Shown: positions 1 through 5,493 of the stretch, piece by piece
Numbering within the stretch: the first letter of the stretch is position 1
Layout: each line of letters opens with the position of its first letter
The notes under the pieces: generated by a model
What the model saw: the letters and a program-made list of their open reading frames with translations, nothing else
Told to the model about the DNA's origin: nothing
Databases searched by the model: none
NCBI GenBank assembly: GCA_013349735.1
Contig: DUZC01000288.1
Span: forward strand, 1-6,031
Reading direction: 5' to 3'
Length of the DNA stretch: 6,031 bases
Origin: Rhodospirillaceae bacterium
GTDB taxonomy: Bacteria > Pseudomonadota > Alphaproteobacteria > Rhodospirillales > Magnetospirillaceae
Program-made: the position numbers and the translations under genes

Positions 1-876
1 GTGTCGCCGATCCCGATTCGCTATGAGCTTCCCGTTCCCTCGGCGCAGGTAAAGTCCGCCATTTTGTTGGCTGGCTTGAATATTGCCGGCACCACCACGG
101 TCATAGAAAAAGAAGCGACCCGGGATCATACGGAACGGATGTTGCGGGGCTTCGGCGCCAAAGTGACGGTTGAGCCGATGGAGGCTGGGGCCGTGGCGAT
201 CAGTCTTGAGGGTCATCCGGAGCTGACCGGGCAGACCATTTCGGTGCCTGGCGATCCGTCCTCGGCGGCCTTTCCGATGGTGGCCGGATTGCTGGTTCCA
301 GGATCGGACATCACCATCACCGGGGTTGGCATCAATCCCTTGCGGACCGGGTTATTCGAGAGTCTGATGGAAATGGGGGCGGATATAAAAATCATCAATC
401 CGAGGGATCAGGCGGGTGAGCCCGTAGCCGATCTGGTCATTCGCCATTCCAGCCTGCGGGCCGTCGATGTCCCCGCCGAGCGGGCACCGCGCATGATCGA
501 TGAATATCCCATTTTGGCGGTGGCGGCTGCCTTTGCCAAAGGCCAAACCCGCATGCGCGGATTGGCCGAGCTCAGGGTCAAGGAAAGTGACCGGCTGGCC
601 GCCATGGCCAGCGGTTTGGCCGCAGCGGGGGTCAAAGTGGCGGTCGAAGGCGACGATCTGCTGGTAACCGGGGATGGTGGTCCGCCGGAAGGGGGTGCCA
701 GTATCGCGGTTCATCTGGATCATCGTATCGCTATGTCTTATTTGGTGATGGGGATGGCAGCCCGTCGCCCCATGCAAATCGATGATGGCGCGGCCATCGA
801 AACCAGCTTTCCTGATTTTGTTTCGCTGATGAACGGATTGGGTGGCCGCATAGCCAAACTTGAGGCCAGACCATGA
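1..876 (+). CDS. aroA: 3-phosphoshikimate 1-carboxyvinyltransferase (EPSP synthase), class II, 5'-truncated by the window edge
   Basis: Joins shikimate-3-phosphate and phosphoenolpyruvate to give EPSP, the sixth step of the cytosolic shikimate pathway. The visible 291 residues are the C-terminal two thirds of the two-domain enzyme. Landmarks: SAQVKS at residues 14-19 (shikimate-3-phosphate binding), Arg41 in TRDHTE, PGDPSSAAF at 83-91, catalytic Asp167 in MIDEYP, RVKESDR at 192-198 with Lys194, Glu195 and Arg198, and HRIAMS at 241-246 with Arg242. As I recall the Agrobacterium CP4 class II enzyme, most of these align at a constant offset of about 159 (Asp326, Glu354), so roughly 159 N-terminal residues lie upstream. 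The GTG at base 1 is therefore an internal valine codon, not the start. The residue linked to glyphosate tolerance (CP4 Ala100) is in the missing part. The TGA stop overlaps the cmk ATG (ATGA, 873-876), implying coupling. Confidence 0.96.
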   Translation: MSPIPIRYELPVPSAQVKSAILLAGLNIAGTTTVIEKEATRDHTERMLRGFGAKVTVEPMEAGAVAISLEGHPELTGQTISVPGDPSSAAFPMVAGLLVPGSDITITGVGINPLRTGLFESLMEMGADIKIINPRDQAGEPVADLVIRHSSLRAVDVPAERAPRMIDEYPILAVAAAFAKGQTRMRGLAELRVKESDRLAAMASGLAAAGVKVAVEGDDLLVTGDGGPPEGGASIAVHLDHRIAMSYLVMGMAARRPMQIDDGAAIETSFPDFVSLMNGLGGRIAKLEARP

Positions 877-1508
877 TCATCGCCATCGACGGACCGGCCG
901 CGGCCGGTAAAGGCACCTTGGCCCGCCGTTTGGCCAGCCATCTGGGACTGGCCTATCTGGACACTGGGCTCCTTTATCGAGCCGTTGGTCTTTCCGTTCT
1001 TGAGGCCGGCGGGGATCCCGAGGATGCGCAAATGGCCCTTAGCGCGGCGGAGCAGCTGGATCCCGCTCGCTTTGGCGACCCGGCCTTGCGGGGTGAAGCG
1101 GCAGGTGCCGCGGCCTCGAAGGTGGCGGCGATCGGGGCCGTTCGGGCGGCTTTGCTGGCCTTTCAGCGTCGCTTCGCCGCCACGGCCGCGGGGGCCGTGT
1201 TGGATGGTCGGGATATCGGCACGGTGGTTTGCCCGGATGCCGAAATAAAGATATTTGTCACGGCCAGCCTGGAAAAGCGCGCCGAGCGGCGTTTGAAGGA
1301 GTTGCAGGCCAAAGGAGTCTCGGCTATACCCGAGCGCGTTCTCGCTGATATGCGCGAGCGCGATGCCCGGGATAGTGCCCGGGACGTGGCGCCGCTGGTT
1401 CCAGCCGAGGATGCGATCGTCCTGGATACATCCAGCTTGGACGCCGATGCGGTGTTTAACACCGCTGTAGCGATCATTTCTGAACGACGCTTGGCAAGGG
1501 GAACCTGA
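873..1508 (+). CDS. cmk: Cytidylate kinase (CMP/dCMP kinase)
   Basis: Phosphorylates CMP and dCMP with ATP, recycling cytidine nucleotides from RNA and lipid turnover; cytosolic. The 211-residue protein opens with the P-loop GPAAAGKGT at residues 7-15. YLDTGLLYR at 28-36 follows in the nucleotide-monophosphate binding part. VLDGRDIGTVV at 109-119 is the family signature, then PDAEIKIFVTAS at 121-132, and RERDARDSARDVAPL at 161-175 carries the Arg/Asp-rich lid and CMP-binding residues. It is slightly shorter than the E. coli enzyme (227 aa as I recall), which is usual in alphaproteobacteria. The start is fixed by the ATGA overlap with the aroA stop and by a GAGG Shine-Dalgarno at 862-865, seven bases upstream, inside aroA. 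Cmk next to rpsA is a widely conserved pair in proteobacteria. A 16-base perfect palindrome (893-908) lies over the P-loop codons. Confidence 0.97.
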   Translation: MIIAIDGPAAAGKGTLARRLASHLGLAYLDTGLLYRAVGLSVLEAGGDPEDAQMALSAAEQLDPARFGDPALRGEAAGAAASKVAAIGAVRAALLAFQRRFAATAAGAVLDGRDIGTVVCPDAEIKIFVTASLEKRAERRLKELQAKGVSAIPERVLADMRERDARDSARDVAPLVPAEDAIVLDTSSLDADAVFNTAVAIISERRLARGT

Positions 1509-1520
1509 GGCGATTGCCTC
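1507..1520 (+). terminator. Possible weak terminator or attenuator hairpin at the end of cmk
   Basis: GAGGC (1507-1511) and GCCTC (1516-1520) form a perfect 5-bp stem with a GATT loop; the left arm overlaps the cmk stop codon. The following bases (GTTTCGGGTTT) are only moderately T-rich, with no clean U-tract. It may slow polymerase or protect the cmk 3' end, but full termination is unlikely and it may be chance. Confidence 0.25.
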
Positions 1521-1595
1521 GTTTCGGGTTTCAAGACCGTCGGAACCAACCGGCTGGCCTGGATATATGAATGAAGTGAAAGGACTATTTTTACC
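1509..1595 (+). promoter_or_regulatory. rpsA leader with ribosome binding site
   Basis: This 87-base gap between cmk and rpsA is AT-richer toward its 3' end. AAAGGA at 1579-1584 is a good Shine-Dalgarno match, 11 bases before the rpsA ATG. Between them is the U-rich stretch CTATTTTTA (1585-1593), the kind of sequence S1 itself prefers to bind. The TATA-like stretch at 1563-1568 could be part of a -10 box, but I see no convincing -35 at the right distance. In E. coli S1 represses its own translation through the rpsA leader; whether that holds here is inference. A 10-codon frame (1567-1599) ends on the rpsA start. Confidence 0.45.
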
Positions 1596-3311
1596 ATGAA
1601 TACGACAACCGAATTTGCGGCCGGCGAAGATTTCGCCGCCCTTCTGGATGAAACCTTCGGCGAATCTGCCGCCTTTGAAGGTTCCGTCGTCAAAGGCACC
1701 GTGGTGGCCATCGATGGCGATTACGCAGTGATTGATGTCGGTCTGAAATCCGAAGGCCGCATTCCCGTAAAAGAATTTTTCACACCCGGCCGTCCCCCCG
1801 AGATCAAAGCGGGAGACGAGGTCGAGGTGTTTGTCGAACGCTATGAGGACAAAAACGGCGAGGTCATGCTAAGCCGCGAAAAGGCCCGGCGTGAAGAAGC
1901 CTGGACCCAGCTGGAACGCGCCTTTCAGGATAATCAGCGGGTTAACGGCATTATTTTTGGTCGTGTCAAAGGCGGCTTCACCGTCGATCTGTCGGGTGCC
2001 GTGGCCTTTTTGCCGGGCAGCCAGGTCGATATCCGTCCGGTGCGCGATATCGGGCCGCTGATGGGCAGCCCGCAGCCCTTCCAGATCCTCAAGATGGATC
2101 GTTCGCGGGGCAATATCGTGGTTTCACGCCGCGCCGTGCTCGAGGAAACCCGAGCCGAACAGCGTTCGGAACTGATCGAAAGCCTGAAGGAAGGCCAGAT
2201 CCTCGAAGGCGTGGTCAAGAACATCACCGATTATGGTGCGTTCGTTGACCTGGGCGGCGTTGATGGCCTGCTGCATGTGACCGATATCGCTTGGAAGCGC
2301 ATTAATCATCCCAGCGAAGCTTTGCATATTGGCCAGTCCGTCAAGGTCCAGGTGATTCGCTTCAATTCCGATACGCAGCGTATCAGTCTTGGCATCAAGC
2401 AGCTGGAAGCCGATCCCTGGGAAGGGGTTGACCAGAAATATCCGGTGGCGGCCAAGGTGGTCGGCCGGGTCACCAACATTACCGATTACGGTGCCTTCGT
2501 TGAGTTGGAACCCGGTGTTGAAGGTCTGGTCCATGTATCGGAAATGTCCTGGACCAAGAAAAACGTGCATCCCGGCAAGATCGTTTCCACTTCGCAAGAA
2601 GTTGAAGTCATGGTGCTGGATGTCGATGCCCAGAAGCGGCGCATCAGCCTTGGCCTGAAGCAGACCATGGTCAATCCCTGGGGCGGCTTTTTGGACAAGT
2701 TCCCGGTGGGTGCCGAAGTCGAAGGCGAAATCAAGAACATTACCGAATTCGGTTTGTTCATTGGGTTGCCGGGGGAAATCGATGGCATGGTTCATCTGTC
2801 CGACTTGGAATGGGAGCGGCCCGGCGAACAGGCCATTTCTGATTTCAAGAAGGGCGACATGGTCAAGGCCAAAGTTCTTGATGTCGATGTCGAGAAAGAG
2901 CGCATCAGCCTGGGCATCAAGCAGCTCAGCGCCGATCCGTTCAAGCAGGCCATCGCTCACATCAAGAAAGGCGATGTGGTGACCTGCACGGTCAGTGCCG
3001 TGACAGAAAATGGTCTTGAAGTGGCTGTTGAAGGCATGTCCGGCTTCATCCGTAAAAACGAGCTGGCGCGCGAACGGTCTGAGCAGCGTCCGGACCGTTT
3101 TGCCGTTGGCGAAAAGCTGGATGCCAAAGTTACCGCCATCGACAAGACCACCCGCAAGGTCACTTTGTCGGTCAAATCCCGCGAAATCGACGAAGAAAAG
3201 CAGGCAATGGCCGAATATGGGTCCTCCGATTCCGGGGCGTCCCTTGGCGACATTCTGGGTGCGGCGTTCAACCGTGCCAAAGAAGAGAAGGCTCAGTCGG
3301 ACGATAAATAA
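1596..3311 (+). CDS. rpsA: 30S ribosomal protein S1
   Basis: Large RNA-binding protein of the 30S subunit that unfolds mRNA and helps deliver it to the decoding channel. At 571 aa it is close to the E. coli protein (557 aa), with six S1/OB-fold repeats at about residues 29-96, 114-180, 201-270, 286-356, 373-443 and 458-528. The first two are divergent and in E. coli dock S1 on the ribosome; GFTVDLSGAVAFLPGSQVD at 127-145 is a characteristic stretch of repeat 2. Repeats 3 to 5 share NITDYGAF or NITEFGLF at 209, 294 and 381, and end in RISLGIKQL-type strands. The tail (about 540-571) is acidic and serine-rich with a helical stretch SLGDILGAAFNRAKEE. The ATG at 1596 is supported by AAAGGA at 1579-1584. 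A strong terminator follows the TAA, so rpsA ends its transcription unit. Confidence 0.98.
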   Translation: MNTTTEFAAGEDFAALLDETFGESAAFEGSVVKGTVVAIDGDYAVIDVGLKSEGRIPVKEFFTPGRPPEIKAGDEVEVFVERYEDKNGEVMLSREKARREEAWTQLERAFQDNQRVNGIIFGRVKGGFTVDLSGAVAFLPGSQVDIRPVRDIGPLMGSPQPFQILKMDRSRGNIVVSRRAVLEETRAEQRSELIESLKEGQILEGVVKNITDYGAFVDLGGVDGLLHVTDIAWKRINHPSEALHIGQSVKVQVIRFNSDTQRISLGIKQLEADPWEGVDQKYPVAAKVVGRVTNITDYGAFVELEPGVEGLVHVSEMSWTKKNVHPGKIVSTSQEVEVMVLDVDAQKRRISLGLKQTMVNPWGGFLDKFPVGAEVEGEIKNITEFGLFIGLPGEIDGMVHLSDLEWERPGEQAISDFKKGDMVKAKVLDVDVEKERISLGIKQLSADPFKQAIAHIKKGDVVTCTVSAVTENGLEVAVEGMSGFIRKNELARERSEQRPDRFAVGEKLDAKVTAIDKTTRKVTLSVKSREIDEEKQAMAEYGSSDSGASLGDILGAAFNRAKEEKAQSDDK

Positions 3312-3338
3312 TCGTCGCGGCTCAGCAAGTCTTAGGAA

Positions 3339-3378
3339 GGGGCGGTGCGGATTTATCACGCACCGCCCCAACTTTTTT
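3339..3378 (+). terminator. Strong Rho-independent terminator after rpsA
   Basis: GGGGCGGTGCG (3339-3349) pairs perfectly with CGCACCGCCCC (3359-3369), an 11-bp GC-rich stem with a 9-base AT-rich loop. After AAC comes a run of six T (3373-3378). It lies 27 bases after the rpsA stop. The opposite strand has no T-run after the stem, so it works in the + direction only. It separates rpsA from the ihfB unit. Confidence 0.95.
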
Positions 3379-3396
3379 CCTAAATTCTGGCGAACA

Positions 3397-3439
3397 TACA
3401 AAGGCTTATCTTGACGCTGTCCTGCGGCTTTGGCAGGCT
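3397..3439 (+). promoter_or_regulatory. Possible promoter region for ihfB-lapA-pyrF-trpF
   Basis: Because a strong terminator precedes it, the ihfB unit should have its own promoter between 3379 and 3483. TTGACG at 3411-3416 is a good -35 match, but the hexamer 17 bases on (CAGGCT, 3434-3439) is a poor -10. Alternatively TACAAA (3397-3402) is a fair -10, with a -35 falling in the terminator T-run. I cannot choose between them. A 5-bp hairpin CCTGC/GCAGG (3421-3437) lies in the same stretch. No clear IHF consensus site was seen by eye that would indicate autoregulation. Confidence 0.3.
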
Positions 3440-3464
3440 GCTTGGTCGGTCCGTTTCATCGGAC

Positions 3465-3475
3465 GAGGAGCAGGA
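3465..3475 (+). promoter_or_regulatory. ihfB ribosome binding site
   Basis: GAGGAGCAGGA is purine-rich, and its AGGA (3472-3475) sits eight bases before the ATG at 3484. This decides the start in favour of 3484 over the in-frame TTG at 3430, which would add 18 residues absent from IHF beta proteins. Confidence 0.8.
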
Positions 3476-3483
3476 ACATCACC

Positions 3484-3768
3484 ATGACAAAGTCAGAGCT
3501 GATCGCTCGTTTGGCCGAGCTTAACCCTCACCTCTACCAGCGTGATGTGGAGCGCATCGTTACCACCATTTTTGATGAAATCGCCGCTGCGCTGGCCCGG
3601 GGCGACCGGGTGGAGTTGCGTGGATTCGGCGCCTTTTCTGTCAAGCGCCGCGATGGTCGGCAGGGCCGCAATCCCCGTACCGGACAGACGGTGAATGTAA
3701 CGGAAAAGGCCGTGCCGTTTTTTAAAACCGGCAAGCAATTGCGCGAGCAACTGAACGCCGGAAAATAG
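3484..3768 (+). CDS. ihfB: Integration host factor subunit beta
   Basis: Beta chain of the IHF heterodimer, a sequence-specific DNA-bending protein of the HU/IHF family that shapes the nucleoid and helps recombination, replication and sigma-54 promoters. The 94-residue length equals E. coli IhfB. MTKSELIARL at 1-10 is the typical beta-chain start, RGFGAF at 46-51 is the family core, and GRNPRTG at 61-67 is the tip of the DNA-wrapping arm with Pro64, the residue that intercalates and kinks DNA. The beta assignment over HU or IHF alpha rests on the MTKSELI start and on its position after rpsA, where ihfB sits across many proteobacteria. The partner ihfA is not in this window. One base separates its TAG from the next ATG, so it leads a tight operon with the lapA-like gene, pyrF and trpF. 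Confidence 0.96.
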   Translation: MTKSELIARLAELNPHLYQRDVERIVTTIFDEIAAALARGDRVELRGFGAFSVKRRDGRQGRNPRTGQTVNVTEKAVPFFKTGKQLREQLNAGK

Positions 3769-3769
3769 A

Positions 3770-4066
3770 ATGAAATTGCTGTTCTGGTTGGTGGGTCTGC
3801 CCTTGGCGGCAGTCACGGTTCTGTTTGCCTTGTCTAATCGGCAAGCGGTGACTTTGGCCCTTTGGCCCTTGGACGAAGCTTTGGTAATCCCGGTATATCT
3901 GGCGGCTTTGCTGCCGGCGCTGGCGGGTTTCTTGCTCGGATTGCTGATGGCCGGAGGGCGAAAGCTGGGTGAACAGGCCGAAACCCGCCGTCAGGCCCAA
4001 AGCATCAGGGAACTGCGTCGCCAGTTAGAGGAATCGCGTCAGGTAAATCAGGTCCCATCGTCATGA
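3770..4066 (+). CDS. LapA/DUF1049-domain inner-membrane protein
   Basis: Small membrane protein of 98 residues, about the size of E. coli LapA (YciS, 102 aa as I recall), which works with LapB in controlling lipopolysaccharide synthesis. Two hydrophobic helices are visible at about residues 3-22 and 39-61, joined by FALSNRQAVTLALWPLDEAL, which has the family's N-x-x-x-V-x-L pattern. Residues 65-93 are rich in Arg, Glu and Gln with heptad-like spacing (LRRQLEESR) and are probably a cytoplasmic coiled coil. A GGA at 3760-3762 inside ihfB supports the ATG. Its stop overlaps the pyrF start by four bases (ATGA, 4063-4066). No lapB follows it, so the LPS role is inferred from the domain only, and I leave the gene symbol empty. 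It contains a tandem 8-base repeat at 3853-3872. Confidence 0.82.
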   Translation: MKLLFWLVGLPLAAVTVLFALSNRQAVTLALWPLDEALVIPVYLAALLPALAGFLLGLLMAGGRKLGEQAETRRQAQSIRELRRQLEESRQVNQVPSS

Positions 4067-4779
4067 AGGTCAACCCGGTTTTTTGTGCCTTGGATGTGGT
4101 GGACAGCGATCAGGCTCTCGATCTGGCGAAGTCTCTTGCCGGCATGGTGGGTGGGATAAAGCTGGGTCTCGAGTTCTTTACGGCTAACGGGCCGGCAGGG
4201 GTTCGGGCCTTGGCGGCGGCCGATTTGCCCCTTTTCCTTGACCTCAAATTCCATGACATTCCCAACACGGTGGCTGGCGCCATCAAGGGCATTGCCCCGC
4301 TGGCGCCAAAAATGACGACGGTGCATGCCCAAGGTGGGATTGCCATGATGCGGGCGGCAGTGGACAGCGCCGCGGAGTCGGCAGCGCGGCTTGGTCTGGT
4401 GGCTCCGCGTATTTTGGCCGTGACCATCCTTACCAGTCTTGGCCAGGCTGAGATGGACGAGCTGGGCTATGCCCGCGTCCTGGGCGATCAGGTAAAGCGC
4501 CTGGCGGACCTTGCCCAGCGCGCCGGTGTCGGGGGGCTGGTCTGTTCGCCCCATGAAGTGGAAGCCTTGCGGGTCCAATGCGGTGCCGATTTTAAGCTGG
4601 TGGTTCCGGGGATAAGACCGGATTGGGCGGCCGCCAATGACCAAAAACGGGTTTTGACGCCGCGGCAGGCGATGGCCAAAGGGGCGGACCTGTTGGTGAT
4701 TGGCCGCCCGATTACCGCGGCAACGAATCCGGCGGCGGCAGCGGCTCGGATTCTGGACGAGTTGGGGCATGACGCTTAA
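4063..4779 (+). CDS. pyrF: Orotidine 5'-phosphate decarboxylase
   Basis: Decarboxylates OMP to UMP, the last step of de novo pyrimidine synthesis; a cytosolic dimeric TIM barrel. The 238-residue protein is the expected length for the bacterial group I enzyme. CALDVVD at 8-14 carries the first substrate-binding Asp (Asp11) and GIKLG at 31-35 has Lys33. FLDLKFHDIPNTV at 58-70 is the family signature, with the catalytic Asp60, Lys62 and Asp65 in the same spacing as E. coli Asp71, Lys73 and Asp76. VPGIRP at 181-186 and VIGRPIT at 212-218 form the phosphate-binding end, with Arg215. The ATG overlaps the upstream stop (ATGA), with AGG at 4050-4052 as a weak Shine-Dalgarno, suggesting that translation depends on the lapA-like gene. 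The 3' end overlaps trpF by 11 bases. Confidence 0.97.
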   Translation: MKVNPVFCALDVVDSDQALDLAKSLAGMVGGIKLGLEFFTANGPAGVRALAAADLPLFLDLKFHDIPNTVAGAIKGIAPLAPKMTTVHAQGGIAMMRAAVDSAAESAARLGLVAPRILAVTILTSLGQAEMDELGYARVLGDQVKRLADLAQRAGVGGLVCSPHEVEALRVQCGADFKLVVPGIRPDWAAANDQKRVLTPRQAMAKGADLLVIGRPITAATNPAAAAARILDELGHDA

Positions 4780-5419
4780 GAAAATTAAAGTAAAGATCTG
4801 CGGCATCACGGATGAGGCCGCCTTGGAAGCCGCAGCGGTCAACGGGGCCGACATGGTCGGATTGGTTTTCTTTGCCAAAAGCCCCAGGCATGTCACGGTG
4901 GAGCGTGCGGCCCAATTGCTGGATGGCTTGCCGCGGGCCATAAAACGGGTCGGGCTGTTCGTTGATCCTGACGATGGTCTGTTGGGTCAGGTGATGAACA
5001 ATGTTCGGCTCGACTATTTCCAGTTGCACGGGAACGAATCTCCGGATCGGATCGAGGCGGTGCGTCAGGAATTCGGCATGCCGGTGATTAAGGCGATTGG
5101 CCTTGCCCAAGCCAGCGACCTGGACGCCGCCAAGATTTATGAAAAGGTTGCCGATTGGCTTCTATTTGATGCAAAGGCACCGGCTGGCGCTGACCGTCCG
5201 GGCGGCAATGCCCGTTCCTTCGATTGGGCAATGCTGAAGGAACGCCGTTGGTCTTGTCCTTGGCTGCTGGCCGGTGGTCTGCGTCCGGAGACGGTCGCCG
5301 AGGCCATTCGCCAATCCGGAGCCAAGGCGGTAGACGTGTCCTCGGGTGTCGAGCGGGCGCCTGGGGTCAAAGATCCTGCCCTGATCGCGGAATTCATTGC
5401 GCAAGCAAAACGGGGCTGA
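4769..5419 (+). CDS. trpF: Phosphoribosylanthranilate isomerase
   Basis: Isomerises N-(5'-phosphoribosyl)anthranilate to CdRP, the third step of tryptophan synthesis from chorismate; a cytosolic TIM barrel. It is a stand-alone 216-residue protein, not the TrpC-TrpF fusion of E. coli. KICGIT at 9-14 holds the catalytic base Cys11, and FDAK at 133-136 the catalytic acid Asp134. Other family markers are SPR at 38-40, QLHG at 85-88, the GGNARSFDW loop at 145-153, LLAGGLRP at 166-173 and VDVSSGVE at 188-195, the last two binding phosphate. I chose ATG 4769 because the protein then starts just before KVKICGIT as usual and GGACGAG (4755-4761) is seven bases upstream; the frame stays open further upstream, but that part is out-of-frame pyrF sequence. 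The 11-base overlap with pyrF implies coupling. Confidence 0.97.
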   Translation: MTLKKIKVKICGITDEAALEAAAVNGADMVGLVFFAKSPRHVTVERAAQLLDGLPRAIKRVGLFVDPDDGLLGQVMNNVRLDYFQLHGNESPDRIEAVRQEFGMPVIKAIGLAQASDLDAAKIYEKVADWLLFDAKAPAGADRPGGNARSFDWAMLKERRWSCPWLLAGGLRPETVAEAIRQSGAKAVDVSSGVERAPGVKDPALIAEFIAQAKRG

Positions 5420-5493
5420 TTTCTCAGAAAATCGCTCACTTTCCTCGAAGGATTGTGCTTTATTAGCCGCCTTTCGGGTAACCGGACAAAAAC
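5420..5493 (+). promoter_or_regulatory. trpF-trpB gap, possible promoter and inverted repeat
   Basis: This 74-base gap is AT-richer than the genes around it. TTTATTAG (5459-5466) resembles a -10 box, but no good -35 lies 16-18 bases upstream. TTTCTCAGAAA (5420-5430) is a short palindrome next to the trpF stop that could be an operator half or chance. There is no terminator, and no leader peptide with tandem Trp codons, so trp-type attenuation is not seen here. GGA at 5484-5486 is a weak Shine-Dalgarno for trpB. Read-through from trpF into trpB seems likely. Confidence 0.3.

Noticed and set aside
1364..1384. Direct repeat TGCCCGGGA spaced by three bases in cmk
   Set aside because: It encodes the conserved Arg/Asp-rich segment (DARDSARD) of cytidylate kinases, so protein constraint explains it.
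1546..1557. Near-palindrome CCAACCGGCTGG in the rpsA leader
   Set aside because: It has a central mismatch and would give only a 3-bp stem as RNA; too weak to call.
2220..2760. Long-range similar DNA segments in rpsA
   Set aside because: These are the homologous S1 repeats 3, 4 and 5 of the protein, not a mobile or regulatory repeat.
2124..3401. Long open frame of 425 codons on the minus strand across rpsA
   Set aside because: It is antisense to a certain gene, runs through the terminator hairpin, has no recognisable domain, and its translated repeats mirror the S1 repeats. GC-rich third positions commonly keep such antisense frames open.
3430..3483. Upstream TTG start giving ihfB 18 extra residues
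   Set aside because: IHF beta proteins begin at MTKSELI, the extra residues are not family-like, and AGGA is well placed for ATG 3484.
4700..4768. Upstream extension of trpF inside pyrF
   Set aside because: The extra Arg-rich residues are out-of-frame pyrF sequence, and TrpF proteins start just before KICGIT.
4048..4941. Open frame of 297 codons on the minus strand across pyrF and the start of trpF
   Set aside because: It is antisense to two well-supported genes, spans their junction and has no family resemblance; a composition effect.
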